Shown: positions 17,749 to 26,268, counted from the stretch's first letter. The stretch is 64,000 nt of DNA from an uncultured Clostridia bacterium (GCA_937876205.1 CALEII010000031.1:49339-113338), one strand, 5' to 3'. The notes: generated by a model not told the origin, from the sequence alone. Translations and numbers: made by a program.

Positions 17749-18696
17749 ATGGCAGACGTAATCAAAACAGCAACAAGAGATGCCTACGGTAAGGCTCTCG
17801 TTGAACTCGGACAGAAAAATGACAAGGTTATTGTTTTTGATGCTGACCTTGCAGCAGCAACAAAGACAGGTATGTTCAAGAAGGAATTTCCCGAAAGATT
17901 TATCGACTGCGGTATTGCAGAGGGTAATATGATGGGTGTTGCCGCAGGTATGGCAACAGCAGGTTACACTGTTTTTGCATCCAGCTTCGCAATGTTTGCC
18001 GCAGGCAGAGCATTTGAGCAGGTAAGAAATACAATCGGCTATCCTCACATCAATGTTAAAATCGGTGCAACTCACGCAGGTATTTCAGTCGGCGAAGACG
18101 GTGCAAGCCATCAGTGCTGTGAAGATATCGCACTTATGAGAACTATTCCCGGTATGACAATCATCAACCCTGCTGACGATATCGAAGCAAGACTTGCAGT
18201 TATGGCAGCAGCTGAAACAGACGGTCCCGTATATATGCGATTCGGCAGACTTGCAGTACCCAGAATTTTCGATGAAAACTATAAGTTTGAAATCGGCAAG
18301 GGTGTCTACCTTAAAGAGGGCAAGGATGTCACAATCATTGCAACAGGTCTTATGGTTGAAAGAGCTCTTCAGGCTGCTGAACAGCTCAAGGCAGAGGGTA
18401 TTGATGCTGCTGTTATCAATATGGCAACAATCAAGCCCATCGACAGAGATATTATTGTTGATGCGGCAAAGAAGACAGGCGCAATCGTCACTGCAGAAGA
18501 ACACAGTGTAATCGGCGGTCTCGGTGAGGCTGTTGCAGGCGTTGTCAGTGAAACAATCCCTGTACCCGTACTCAGAGTCGGTGTTGAAGACACCTTCGGC
18601 AAGTCAGGTCCCGCACTTGAGCTTCTCGAAATATTCGGCCTCAACGCAGAAAATATCTGCAAAAAAGCAAAACAGGCGATTGCAAACAAACAATAA
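17749..18696 (+). CDS. Transketolase, C-terminal subunit
   Basis: 315 residues: the pyrimidine-binding domain (DCGIAEGNMMGVAAGMA near 63, with the catalytic Glu) and the C-terminal transketolase domain (IATGLMVERALQAAEQL, EEHSVIGGLGEAV, GVEDTFGKSG). Forms the working enzyme with the subunit encoded upstream. The last codons and TAA stop (AAACAATAA) are part of the terminal hairpin of the repeat element that follows. Confidence 0.95.
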   Translation: MADVIKTATRDAYGKALVELGQKNDKVIVFDADLAAATKTGMFKKEFPERFIDCGIAEGNMMGVAAGMATAGYTVFASSFAMFAAGRAFEQVRNTIGYPHINVKIGATHAGISVGEDGASHQCCEDIALMRTIPGMTIINPADDIEARLAVMAAAETDGPVYMRFGRLAVPRIFDENYKFEIGKGVYLKEGKDVTIIATGLMVERALQAAEQLKAEGIDAAVINMATIKPIDRDIIVDAAKKTGAIVTAEEHSVIGGLGEAVAGVVSETIPVPVLRVGVEDTFGKSGPALELLEIFGLNAENICKKAKQAIANKQ

Positions 18697-18878
18697 TTTG
18701 TCGAGGTGCCCTCGACAAATTATTGTAATTGAAAATTTAAAATTGAAAGTTGAAAATGAAGGTGGTTTTCCTTCGGAAAACATTATATAGAGCGTAGCGG
18801 AAAAGTGCGAAGCACTTCCGACACTTTCCATTTTCCATTTTCAATTTTCCATTCGAGCTCTGCTCGACAAATTCTGAT
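18687..18878. repeat. Modular palindromic intergenic element, copy A of a near-identical pair
   Basis: Left hairpin 18691-18725: perfect 15-bp arms CAATAATTTGTCGAG around GTGCC; the tkt stop codon is inside it. Arms are made of GAAAATT/GAAAGTT words (18726-18759) and TTTCCATT words (18823-18852). Core 18760-18822 holds GGTTTTCC-TTC-GGAAAAC, ATTATATAGAGCGTAGCGG and AAGTGC-GA-AGCACTT. Right end GCTCTGCTCGACAAATTC. The core is almost the same as that at 51400-51465. Confidence 0.75.
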
Positions 18879-18911
18879 TTGTCAGATAAATTAAATTTTC
18901 CGGTGATTAAA

Positions 18912-19730
18912 ATGTCAAAAGTATTAAACGCAAAATTTTTCAATGAATTTATAGATATGGTTGACCTTTGCTGTGCGCTCGGCTGGAATGAGCGTAACGG
19001 CGGTAATATGTCATACCGTATTGCTTCAGAAGATATTGAAGCAATCAAGGATGAATTTACCTTTGAAAACCCCTGGACATCAATAGGAGTTACAGTTGCA
19101 AACCTTGCAAACGAGTATTTCCTTGTTACAGGAAGCGGAAAATATTTCCGTTACACAAAGGCTGAGCCCGAAAAGAGTGTGTGCATAGCACAGCTTGACG
19201 AAAAGGGTGAAAACTACAGAATTGTATGGGGTCTTGCTGAGGGCGGAAGACCCACAAGTGAATTCCCCACACATCTTCTTAACCACTCTGTCAAGTATGA
19301 CATCACAGGCGGCAAGCACAGACTTGTTATGCACGTGCATCCCGTCAACACAATTGCTCTCACATTTGTTCTTCCTCAGAATGACAAGGACTTCACAAGA
19401 GAAATCTGGGATATGATGCCCGAATGTGCAGTTGTATTTCCCCGTGGTATCGGTATTCTTCCTCTTATGCTCACCGGAAGCATTGATATCGCAAAGGCAA
19501 CAGCAGAAAAGTTTAAGAAATATGACGTTGTTGTCTGGTCAATGCACGGTATCTTCAGTTCAGGTGAAAACTTCAGAGAAGTTTTCGGTATAATCGAAAC
19601 AGTTGAAAAGGCTGCTGAAATTCTTGTCAAGGTCATTTCAATGGGAGGAAAAAAGGTCCGTCCCACAGCTCAGGAAATCATTGATGTGTGCGAAGAATAC
19701 AATCTTGACATCAATAAAGAACTTCTCTGA
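18912..19730 (+). CDS. rhaD: L-rhamnulose-1-phosphate aldolase
   Basis: 272 residues from ATG at 18912, close to the 274 of E. coli RhaD. Cleaves L-rhamnulose 1-phosphate to DHAP and L-lactaldehyde in the cytoplasm. Shows GWNERNGGNMSYR near 27, TGSGKYFR near 70, PTSEFPTHLLNH near 105, the zinc ligands in MHVHPVN near 139 and MHGIFSSG near 212, and ILVKVISMGG near the end. An upstream in-frame TTG lies in the repeat element and lacks an RBS. No rhaA or rhaB is in the window. Confidence 0.93.
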   Translation: MSKVLNAKFFNEFIDMVDLCCALGWNERNGGNMSYRIASEDIEAIKDEFTFENPWTSIGVTVANLANEYFLVTGSGKYFRYTKAEPEKSVCIAQLDEKGENYRIVWGLAEGGRPTSEFPTHLLNHSVKYDITGGKHRLVMHVHPVNTIALTFVLPQNDKDFTREIWDMMPECAVVFPRGIGILPLMLTGSIDIAKATAEKFKKYDVVVWSMHGIFSSGENFREVFGIIETVEKAAEILVKVISMGGKKVRPTAQEIIDVCEEYNLDINKELL

Positions 19731-19833
19731 TAAAAAAATAAAAAAATTGCCAATAAAATATACAAAAACATCTTGTTATTTTTATTGTAATATGTTAAAA
19801 TTACAAGTACTATAAAAGAATGGGTGATAATCT

Positions 19834-20625
19834 ATGGCATCATTTTGTCCCAAGTGCGGTTATAAACTGTCAATGATTGATATTAAACCTGAATGTCCCG
19901 TGTGCGGTGTTAATCAGGTTTATTACGGAATGGAAGAATCTCTCAAGCAGGAAGCAGACAGAGCTGAGTTTGAACATGCAGCCAGTCAGCCGGCAATGGA
20001 CAGATTCAAGTTCTCAACAATCGGTCATCCGATTTCAATAATCAGAATGATTATAAGCATACTTCCCCTTGTTGCAACACTTGCACCAATGGGTAAGGTT
20101 GTAGTATCTCTTCCTTTCTTCCAGGAAGCAACAACAATCAATATTGTTTCAATTGTAACAAAGGTGTTTATGGCTCTTGACATTGACCATATGCTTGCAA
20201 TGGTCGGCTCAGAGATGGTAGGCAAGGCATACATCTTCTATCTTGTTGCTCTCGTCGGTCTTGTCGGTATCGTTATTACAACAATCGTTAACATAGTCAA
20301 TATGATGTTCGCAACTGCAAAGAAGGGTATAAAGAGATATATTTCAACTGCTGTTGCAGGTATTATCTTTACCGTTATCGGTACAGTAGGTCTTGCAATG
20401 TGGCTTTCAGGCGTTACCGCTGCTGTTCCCGAAGTGTTCAACGGCACATTTATGGTTTGGGGTACACTCTGCATAATCCTTGCATTCATTCTTGAAATCG
20501 TTATCAGCATTGTTTATCTTAAAAAAGACATTAAGGTCAAGTATAAGGATGTTTCAAAGTTCCTTCTTTCATATGACGAGCGTCAGAAGCTTGAAGAAGA
20601 AGAGGCTGCAAAAGCAGAAGCATAA
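19834..20625 (+). CDS. Zinc-ribbon membrane protein of unknown function
   Basis: 263 residues. N-terminal zinc ribbon (FCPKCGY ... CPVCGVN, residues 4-28), a short linker, then about four membrane segments (near 67-90, 130-155, 170-195, 205-230) and an acidic tail. The N-terminus and the charged ends are probably cytoplasmic. No family is recognised beyond the zinc ribbon. Single gene with its own terminator. Confidence 0.7.
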   Translation: MASFCPKCGYKLSMIDIKPECPVCGVNQVYYGMEESLKQEADRAEFEHAASQPAMDRFKFSTIGHPISIIRMIISILPLVATLAPMGKVVVSLPFFQEATTINIVSIVTKVFMALDIDHMLAMVGSEMVGKAYIFYLVALVGLVGIVITTIVNIVNMMFATAKKGIKRYISTAVAGIIFTVIGTVGLAMWLSGVTAAVPEVFNGTFMVWGTLCIILAFILEIVISIVYLKKDIKVKYKDVSKFLLSYDERQKLEEEEAAKAEA

Positions 20626-20636
20626 TTTTTAAGATT

Positions 20637-20671
20637 TAAAAGCCTTCCCGTTGGGGAAGGCTTATTTTTTT
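20637..20671 (+). terminator. Rho-independent terminator
   Basis: AGCCTTCCC, loop GTTG, GGGAAGGCT, then ATTTTTTT. Follows the zinc-ribbon membrane protein gene. Confidence 0.92.
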
Positions 20672-20705
20672 ACCGGTCTGACCGTAAGATACGGTTACAC
20701 ATTAC

Positions 20706-20978
20706 TCAGCTTGGTTGTTCTTTCGTTTTCTGCCAGCGCAGGCGTGCGTTCTCTCTGTTTCTGTTGCAAAGTGTTTCATAGTGTTTTCTGTCACGGTCAA
20801 GCCCTTCCTTGACCATATGAAAAAAGATTGATATCTTCTCATCCTCGGGCTCCGGCTCAATGCCCTCTCTTTCATACCTGAAAATTGCTCTGAGCAGTCT
20901 GCCCAGCTCTTCATCTGTCAACAGCTTGAACCAATCCCAATAATCAAGATAGAGTGAAAAAGTTCTTTTGATTTTCAT
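20706..20978 (-). CDS. DUF6291-like small protein, probably of phage origin
   Basis: 90 residues from the ATG at 20978, which has GGAG 9 bases upstream. The layout (FSLYLDYWDWFKLLTDEE, LLRAIFRYEREG, SIFFHMVKEGLDRDRKHYE, a basic NRNRENARLRWQ end) resembles the DUF6291 group, often found among phage and plasmid replication genes. There are no phage genes around it, so it looks like a solitary or domesticated gene. Its promoter overlaps two LexA-like boxes, which predicts DNA-damage induction. Molecular function is unknown. Confidence 0.65.
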   Translation of the reverse strand: MKIKRTFSLYLDYWDWFKLLTDEELGRLLRAIFRYEREGIEPEPEDEKISIFFHMVKEGLDRDRKHYETLCNRNRENARLRWQKTKEQPS

Positions 20979-20995
20979 TATATAATACTCCTTGC

Positions 20996-21009
20996 AGAAC
21001 AAATGTTTG
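20996..21009 (-). promoter_or_regulatory. LexA-like (SOS) box 1
   Basis: AGAACAAATGTTTG. Compared with the Bacillus LexA/DinR consensus CGAACRNRYGTTYG only the first base differs. It lies just downstream of the -10 box, over the expected transcription start. Confidence 0.6.
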
Positions 21010-21016
21010 TATTTAT

Positions 21017-21045
21017 ATTATAGAACAGATGTTTGGTTTTGTCAA
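21017..21045 (-). promoter_or_regulatory. Consensus promoter of the DUF6291-like gene
   Basis: On the minus strand: TTGACA (21045-21040), 17-base spacer, TATAAT (21022-21017). Both hexamers match the sigma-A consensus. Confidence 0.85.
21022..21035 (-). promoter_or_regulatory. LexA-like (SOS) box 2
   Basis: AGAACAGATGTTTG, again one base from CGAACRNRYGTTYG. It sits in the -35/-10 spacer, 26 bases from box 1. Confidence 0.6.
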
Positions 21046-21065
21046 CAGAAAAAGGGAAAAATTTG

Positions 21066-21098
21066 CAAAAAAATACAGGACACCCGAAAGTGCCCTGT
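21066..21098 (-). terminator. Rho-independent terminator of the SH3/dockerin gene
   Basis: Minus strand: ACAGGGCAC, loop TTTCGG, GTGTCCTGT, then ATTTTTTT. One G-U pair in the stem. Confidence 0.85.
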
Positions 21099-21109
21099 TT
21101 ATATCATCT

Positions 21110-22453
21110 TTATATAGCTTCATTTGCATCTTCATTGAAGAGCTTTTCTGACTGTTTTCTCATAATGCCGTCTTTGTCAAAATCAGCACATATGAAGTTT
21201 TTGCCCGTAAGTGTTTCCATCGCAGAGAGCATTCTTGCAGAAAGCTTCACATCGTCTGAGGTAATGATTCCGTCACCGTTGAAATCTCCGTTTTTAAGAA
21301 TCATCTCTTCACCGACGCATACAACGTCTTCACCTGTGTGTGTTGTTGTGTTGCCGTAGACATCCATAACCGTGACGCTTGCTTTGTATGTGCCCTTTGA
21401 GTCGGGAGTGAATGTTACGGAGTTTTCAGTACAATAAGTGCCGGCATAGACCTTCATATTATCTTTATAAACATAGAATGAGTAGAAATATCTGTTGCCT
21501 GTGCCGCCCTGCACTGTTGCAGTCCAGGTGATTGGCTGATTATTGAAAACCGCCTGCTTGTCGGGACTGAGTGATGCCACACAGAGTGAGCCGTCTGTGT
21601 TTGTGACCTCAGAGAGCTTTTGTGTATATGTCAGACATATCCAGCCCTTTTTGCCGTCAAATTCGACAAAGCCCCAGTTGTTCTTGATTTCTGAAACTGT
21701 AAGCTGAGAGCCGTGGGGCACTGTTACTGTTGACGCAGCGTGTGTGTTTGGCTTTTCTCTTACCTTGAGAGAAACAGCTGATACAACATATCTGCCTGTT
21801 TCGTATACAGTTTTGTCATCTGCCCAGTCAGCAGGGTTTTCTGTTGAGCCTGAAAGATGCTCTGTTACATTATTCTTTGTGAAATAAACACATCCGTAAG
21901 CATTGCCGTTCATTCTTCTGTAAGCAGAAATGAAATCAGGCAGAGACAGAACAGTTCCTTCGCCCTCGCCGTAATATGTGTGATAGTAGCTTGTGCCGAA
22001 TGAATCTGCAAAATATACATATCCGTCGATAATTGCCCTGATATAGAGAACGTGAGTGCCGCCGCTGGTACCACCGGTACCAAGACAATAAACAACGTCG
22101 TATATTTCATCGCCGTAACGGTCAACAAGGTCATTAAGACAGTTTGCACCGCTGATTGTTACGATATTATAGCCGCCTGTTGTTCCGGAAACATTTCTGA
22201 AATATGCGTGCCACGATGAGCCTGTTCCCGAATAATCAAGTCCGTCTGCATAAATACCCATAGCTCTGAGCTGATAGGCTGTTGCGAGATTGCATTTGCC
22301 GTGGAAGGAGCCACGTTCTGCAATCGAGAGAGCTTTGTCGTAATTTGTCGTTATGCTGTTGAGAAGCTCACGGTCATAAGCTGAAGCTGTGACTGAGCAG
22401 ACGGAGAACAGCATAATGAGCATAATTACAAAAGCTGCAATTTTTTTCTTCAT
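21110..22453 (-). CDS. Secreted papain-like/SH3 protein with a damaged dockerin
   Basis: 447 residues from ATG at 22453 (GGAG upstream). Signal peptide (KKKIAAFVIMLIMLFSVCSV). Residues about 25-185 resemble a bacterial papain-fold peptidase: a Cys in GKCNLATAYQL, a His in GGTHVLYIRA and an Asp in YFADSFG. Then an SH3 domain (about 210-280, SLKVREKPNTHAA ... GKKGWICLTY), one beta-sandwich domain (about 290-385) shared with the neighbour, and a dockerin. The first dockerin repeat is good (DFNGDGIITSDDVKLSARML), the second breaks off after ADFDKDGIM into unrelated sequence. Probably cell-wall or peptide directed; the substrate is unknown. Confidence 0.7.
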   Translation of the reverse strand: MKKKIAAFVIMLIMLFSVCSVTASAYDRELLNSITTNYDKALSIAERGSFHGKCNLATAYQLRAMGIYADGLDYSGTGSSWHAYFRNVSGTTGGYNIVTISGANCLNDLVDRYGDEIYDVVYCLGTGGTSGGTHVLYIRAIIDGYVYFADSFGTSYYHTYYGEGEGTVLSLPDFISAYRRMNGNAYGCVYFTKNNVTEHLSGSTENPADWADDKTVYETGRYVVSAVSLKVREKPNTHAASTVTVPHGSQLTVSEIKNNWGFVEFDGKKGWICLTYTQKLSEVTNTDGSLCVASLSPDKQAVFNNQPITWTATVQGGTGNRYFYSFYVYKDNMKVYAGTYCTENSVTFTPDSKGTYKASVTVMDVYGNTTTHTGEDVVCVGEEMILKNGDFNGDGIITSDDVKLSARMLSAMETLTGKNFICADFDKDGIMRKQSEKLFNEDANEAI

Positions 22454-22467
22454 CAAAAAACTCCAAT

Positions 22468-24486
22468 TCAGAATGTATCAAGCTGTGCCACAACACGGAG
22501 TATCTGTCTTGCATCGGCGGCTGTGATTCTGCCGTCCTCATTGACATCAACTGCGTATTTAAAAAGCTCGTCTACGGTATCGAGACCTGCAGAGCATCTG
22601 AGTGCATATCTTGCATCAGCTGCAGTAAGCTTTCCGTCACAGTTTGAGTCACCCTTCTGAGCCTTTTCGGCAGCAGTGAGAGTACCGCCGTTAGCCTCGG
22701 TGACTGTTTTGTCTGCGTCCGTTACCGTTACAAAGGCCGTGTATCTGCCTGCCTTGGGAACGGTAAAAGTGAATTCGTTTGTGCTTATTATATCACTTTC
22801 AAGCACGGGAATTCCGTCGCAATATATACTGAACTTGCAGGTATAACTGCCTGTTCCGCCGAAAACATCGACTGAACAGGTAACATTCTTGCCTGCAACA
22901 GTATAATCGGATGAGAAAGATACATTTTCAGCCTCAAGAGGTCTGATGACTGTTATATCCTCACTTTTCAGGGAAACGACCTGTGAACGACCGTCCCTGA
23001 TATTGACTGTTACATTGTAAACACCCTCTTCAGAAGGCTTATAGCTGTATTTGTAGTTGCCTGCCTTGAATTCGGTGCTTTGTACAATTGTATCGTCTTT
23101 ATATAATGTATATGAGTATTCAAGCTCACCTTCACCGCCTGATGCCTTGACTTCCCAGAAAATCTGCTGTCCGAGAAGGGCTGCGGGGATGTTGGCCTTG
23201 AAGGATTCTGTCACAATGGGAGTGAAAATGTTGGTGTCTGCGCTGACAACGGTGGCAGTTTTGCCGCTTGTTGTGTCGTATACATTCACAAGCACCTTGT
23301 AAACGCCTGTGGCATCAACTGTGTACTCAAAATCAGAGTAATCACTTCTGCCGGTGCGTTTTATCTCTTTGTTGTCTCTATAGAGGCTGAATGAGTAAAG
23401 ATAGTTTCCGCTGCCGCCTGTTGCTGATGCTCTCCAACGCATTTTTTCACCGATTTTTGCAGCAGAAGATGCTGAAACAGTGAGACTGAGCTTCGGCTCT
23501 GCCGGAGTATTCTCAGGGACCTTTATCTCATTTAGCTCAACATAGGAATAGTTGCCTGCTTCATCGAAAACATAGATGTATGTGCAGTAGTTACCGGACC
23601 TGTTATTGAATTCGGAAATATCTATGGTCATTTTTGCCGTTGCAGTGGTGTCCTGCTTATACCATTTTGCGTTTTCTGAGCCGTCATCTTTATGGAAAAC
23701 AGCAAAGAAGATTGCCAGAACCTGCTTATTGTCTGATGCAGTGCAGGAAACAGTGTAGCCCTGTGCGTTTATATCACTTACTACGACATCGCTGATTTCG
23801 GGAGCAATGGTATCCCTTTCATTTACGGGATTGTCTGAATAATTGTTCCAGTTGATTGTTGCGCAGAAATTGTATGTTCTGACACGGCGTGCATTTTTGC
23901 TTGATGCTGAAAAAAGTGTGCCGAGATTAACTTCGCCGTAATTTCTCATTACATTATAATAAAAGCTTGCGGCGCCGTTTCTGCCCATCTGGTTTTCATA
24001 GTCAGCAAAAAAGATGAGAGCTTCAGGCTCTGTGATACCAAGCTCAATGCCGTGCTCTACATATCTGCTGATATATTCCCAGGCTGTCTTGTCCTGAACA
24101 TCACGGCTTTCAGCTGTGGAAAGAAGAACGGTGATGACCGCTGTTTCATTGACAGTCGGGATTTTTGTTTCCCAAGAGGAATATGTAATAATTTCGTTAT
24201 AAAGCGAGCTTCCGAGGATGCCGAGAGCCTGTGTGGGGTTCTTTGCAACAATATCCTTCAGAAGGTTGAGTGCATTTGTGCCGTGCCAGCAGATTTTGCC
24301 TATGCTCAGTGAGCCGTTGTCATTTCTGACAACTGTTGTGTATGTGCCCTCGTTTGTCATTATTATGTCTGTTGATGCGTTGACAATACGGTTAAAGGTC
24401 GTTGCTGAGGCACTGAGGGGGAGGGTAGTCAGCAGAAGTATGATTGCGGCTACAAGTGAAAAAAGGCGGATAAGTCTGTTTTTCAA
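22468..24486 (-). CDS. Large secreted lysozyme-like protein with three beta-sandwich repeats and a type I dockerin
   Basis: 672 residues from the TTG at 24486, chosen because AAGGGG is 8 bases upstream and the product then starts with a clean signal peptide (MKNRLIRLFSLVAA ... LPLSASA). The N-terminal domain (to about 220: SIGKICWHGTNALNLL, YVEHGIELGITEPEALIFF, ENQMGRNGA) is like the lysozyme/chitosanase-like domains of clostridial wall-active proteins; this is a weak match. Then an Ig-like region and three similar repeats with the core GGxGxYxYxF. The C-terminal dockerin has both calcium-binding repeats (DSNCDGKLTAADARYALR and DVNEDGRITAADARQILR). No cohesin or scaffoldin is in the window. 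Confidence 0.7.
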   Translation of the reverse strand: MKNRLIRLFSLVAAIILLLTTLPLSASATTFNRIVNASTDIIMTNEGTYTTVVRNDNGSLSIGKICWHGTNALNLLKDIVAKNPTQALGILGSSLYNEIITYSSWETKIPTVNETAVITVLLSTAESRDVQDKTAWEYISRYVEHGIELGITEPEALIFFADYENQMGRNGAASFYYNVMRNYGEVNLGTLFSASSKNARRVRTYNFCATINWNNYSDNPVNERDTIAPEISDVVVSDINAQGYTVSCTASDNKQVLAIFFAVFHKDDGSENAKWYKQDTTATAKMTIDISEFNNRSGNYCTYIYVFDEAGNYSYVELNEIKVPENTPAEPKLSLTVSASSAAKIGEKMRWRASATGGSGNYLYSFSLYRDNKEIKRTGRSDYSDFEYTVDATGVYKVLVNVYDTTSGKTATVVSADTNIFTPIVTESFKANIPAALLGQQIFWEVKASGGEGELEYSYTLYKDDTIVQSTEFKAGNYKYSYKPSEEGVYNVTVNIRDGRSQVVSLKSEDITVIRPLEAENVSFSSDYTVAGKNVTCSVDVFGGTGSYTCKFSIYCDGIPVLESDIISTNEFTFTVPKAGRYTAFVTVTDADKTVTEANGGTLTAAEKAQKGDSNCDGKLTAADARYALRCSAGLDTVDELFKYAVDVNEDGRITAADARQILRVVAQLDTF

Positions 24487-24853
24487 TGGATTCAACCCCT
24501 TATTTATAGTGTTGACATAAGTTCTGCAAAGGTGTTTACCTTGCCACAAGTCCGTATTCTACCATCTTTCGTCATTTTAGTCAATAAGAAAAGCCGTTTT
24601 TTGTTGAAGCGTCACAAACGGCAATGCTGAGAGAGTTCATATTTGTAAAGAATTACAATATAAAATTACCATAAAGGGCAGAAATATGCTTTTATTGGCA
24701 TAAAAAGTAAATATATAATAAATAATGGTATGATAAAAATGTATAAAAATCTGTTTATGAATAAAAATACAAAACTGTTAAAACTTTTTTGTTAAAAAAT
24801 TATCATTTTTTGCGTAAAAATGAGCTAAAGGTATAGATTTATTAAAATTTATA
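24487..24853. other. AT-rich intergenic region between divergent transcription units
   Basis: Divergent gap between the dockerin gene and the hydrogenase operon. No ORF with a ribosome-binding site and no hairpin of the repeat family was seen. A weak dyad CGGCA-CT-TGCCG lies further downstream at about 24887-24899, in the hydC leader. Confidence 0.5.
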
Positions 24854-24862
24854 TGCTATAAT
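24854..24862 (+). promoter_or_regulatory. Extended -10 promoter of the hydrogenase operon
   Basis: TGCTATAAT, 64 bases before the hydC start. The -35 region is poor, in line with an extended -10 promoter. The dyad CGGCACTTGCCG follows in the leader. Confidence 0.6.
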
Positions 24863-24925
24863 AACGACGTATGTATAAATATCGATTCGGCACTTGCCGA
24901 TACATTGATTGGAGGATAAATTTCA

Positions 24926-25420
24926 ATGAAAAAGAAAATCAGCTCAATGCCTTTCGCAGGCACTCCCGAACAGGAAGCACAGCTCAAGGAAGTTATCGCT
25001 AAGTATGCAGGCGACAAGAGCAATCTTATGGCAGTAATGCAGGAAGCTCAGGGTATCTACGGCTACCTTCCCAGAGAAGTTCAGGTTATGATTGCTGAAG
25101 GTATGGAAGTGCCCCTTGAAAAGGTTTACGGCGTAGCAACATTCTATGCTCAGTTCTCACTTTCACCCAAGGGTAAGTACAATATTTCAGTTTGTCTCGG
25201 TACTGCTTGCTATGTTAAGGGCGCACAGCAGCTTCTTGACAAGCTTGAGGAATGTCTCGGTATCGCATCAGGCGAGTGCACAGAAGACGGAAAGTTCTCA
25301 CTTGAAGCTTGCCGTTGTATCGGTGCCTGCGGTCTTGCTCCCGTTCTTACCGTTAACGATGATGTTTACGGCAGACTTGTTGCAGATGACATCCCCGGAA
25401 TCATTGCAAAATACGAATAA
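24926..25420 (+). CDS. hydC: NADH-dependent [FeFe] hydrogenase, NuoE-like subunit (HydC/HndA)
   Basis: 164 residues. A thioredoxin-fold [2Fe-2S] protein of the electron-bifurcating hydrogenase that couples ferredoxin and NADH oxidation to H2 production. The cluster ligands are CLGTAC near 90 and CRCIGAC near 129, the C-x4-C ... C-x3-C pattern of NuoE. GGAGG is 10 bases before the ATG. First gene of the operon; hydB and hydA are 5-7 kb further on. Confidence 0.93.
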   Translation: MKKKISSMPFAGTPEQEAQLKEVIAKYAGDKSNLMAVMQEAQGIYGYLPREVQVMIAEGMEVPLEKVYGVATFYAQFSLSPKGKYNISVCLGTACYVKGAQQLLDKLEECLGIASGECTEDGKFSLEACRCIGACGLAPVLTVNDDVYGRLVADDIPGIIAKYE

Positions 25421-25465
25421 TTATATATTACATTATAATATATAGTCGGTGAGAGGATAAACCCT

Positions 25466-25819
25466 ATGACTATCGGAACTATTAAAGATTTGCTTGAAGC
25501 AGATGTACTTTGCGGTCAGGATATGCTTGATGCGGATGTTCATTCTGCGTGCGGAAGCGATATGATGAGTGATGTGCTCGCTTATGTGAAGGATCAGGCA
25601 GTTCTTCTGACAGGGCTTGTTAATTCACAGGTCATCAGAACAGCTGAAATGATGGATATGCTCTGCCTTGTATTTGTCAGAGGCAAGAAGCCTACACAGG
25701 AAATGATTGACCTTGCTTCTGAGAGCGGTATGGCCATCCTTGCTACAGACATGCGCCTTTATGAGGCTTGCGGAAAGCTTTATGTAAACGGCCTTGTCGG
25801 AAACGGCAGGAAGATATGA
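25466..25819 (+). CDS. DRTGG-domain protein of the hydrogenase operon (first copy)
   Basis: 117 residues, a single DRTGG-like domain: LLTGLVNSQVIRTAEMMD, LVFVRGKKPTQEMIDLA and AILATDMRLYE follow the pattern known from the linker domains of CBS/PTA-type proteins. It would bind a small ligand or partner protein; the function in hydrogenase operons is not known. The stop overlaps the next start, so the two proteins are translationally coupled. Confidence 0.75.
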   Translation: MTIGTIKDLLEADVLCGQDMLDADVHSACGSDMMSDVLAYVKDQAVLLTGLVNSQVIRTAEMMDMLCLVFVRGKKPTQEMIDLASESGMAILATDMRLYEACGKLYVNGLVGNGRKI

Positions 25820-26238
25820 GTGAATCACTGACCTTTCATTTTGATGTTGACGGTGAAGATTTTACTTCAGCCGGTCAGGCATCTGTTCAGGTAAAAAAGA
25901 ATCTCAGACGGCTGGGAATTCCGCCCGAAATTATCAGACAGGTTTCAATTGCGATGTACGAGGGCGAAATCAATATGGTAATCCACGCAGGCGGAGGCGC
26001 TGCCGATGTCATTGTCAGTGAAGATAAGATTGAAATCATTCTTGCTGATAAGGGCCCCGGTATTGCAGATATAAATCTTGCTATGCAGGAGGGTTTTTCC
26101 ACGGCAACCGATTCTGTCCGTTCATTGGGTTTCGGCGCAGGTATGGGACTTCCCAATATGAAGCGCTACACTGACGAAATGACCATTGATTCTGTTGTCG
26201 GCGAAGGCACGACTATTAAGATGGTAGTAAATCTTTAA
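25816..26238 (+). CDS. GHKL ATPase related to anti-sigma factors (RsbW-like)
   Basis: 140 residues from ATG at 25816, overlapping the stop of the DRTGG gene. HATPase_c motifs: N-box YEGEINMVIHAGGG near 55, ILADKGPGI near 76 and GAGMGLPNMKRYTDEM near 107. Small stand-alone ATPases of this type act as anti-sigma serine kinases or as partners of PAS/PHP proteins. Here it lies between DRTGG and HydS genes, so a redox-signalling role is inferred. Confidence 0.8.
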   Translation: MSESLTFHFDVDGEDFTSAGQASVQVKKNLRRLGIPPEIIRQVSIAMYEGEINMVIHAGGGAADVIVSEDKIEIILADKGPGIADINLAMQEGFSTATDSVRSLGFGAGMGLPNMKRYTDEMTIDSVVGEGTTIKMVVNL

Positions 26239-26268
26239 TTATAGAAAGCATTTAGTTTTTGTGTTTGC

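Noticed and set aside
18879..18911. TTG start at 18879 for rhaD
   Set aside because: It lies in the end of the repeat element, lacks a ribosome-binding site, and the ATG at 18912 gives the normal RhaD length.
22468..24486. Cellulosome gene cluster
   Set aside because: Dockerins are present but there is no cohesin or scaffoldin, and no cellulase.
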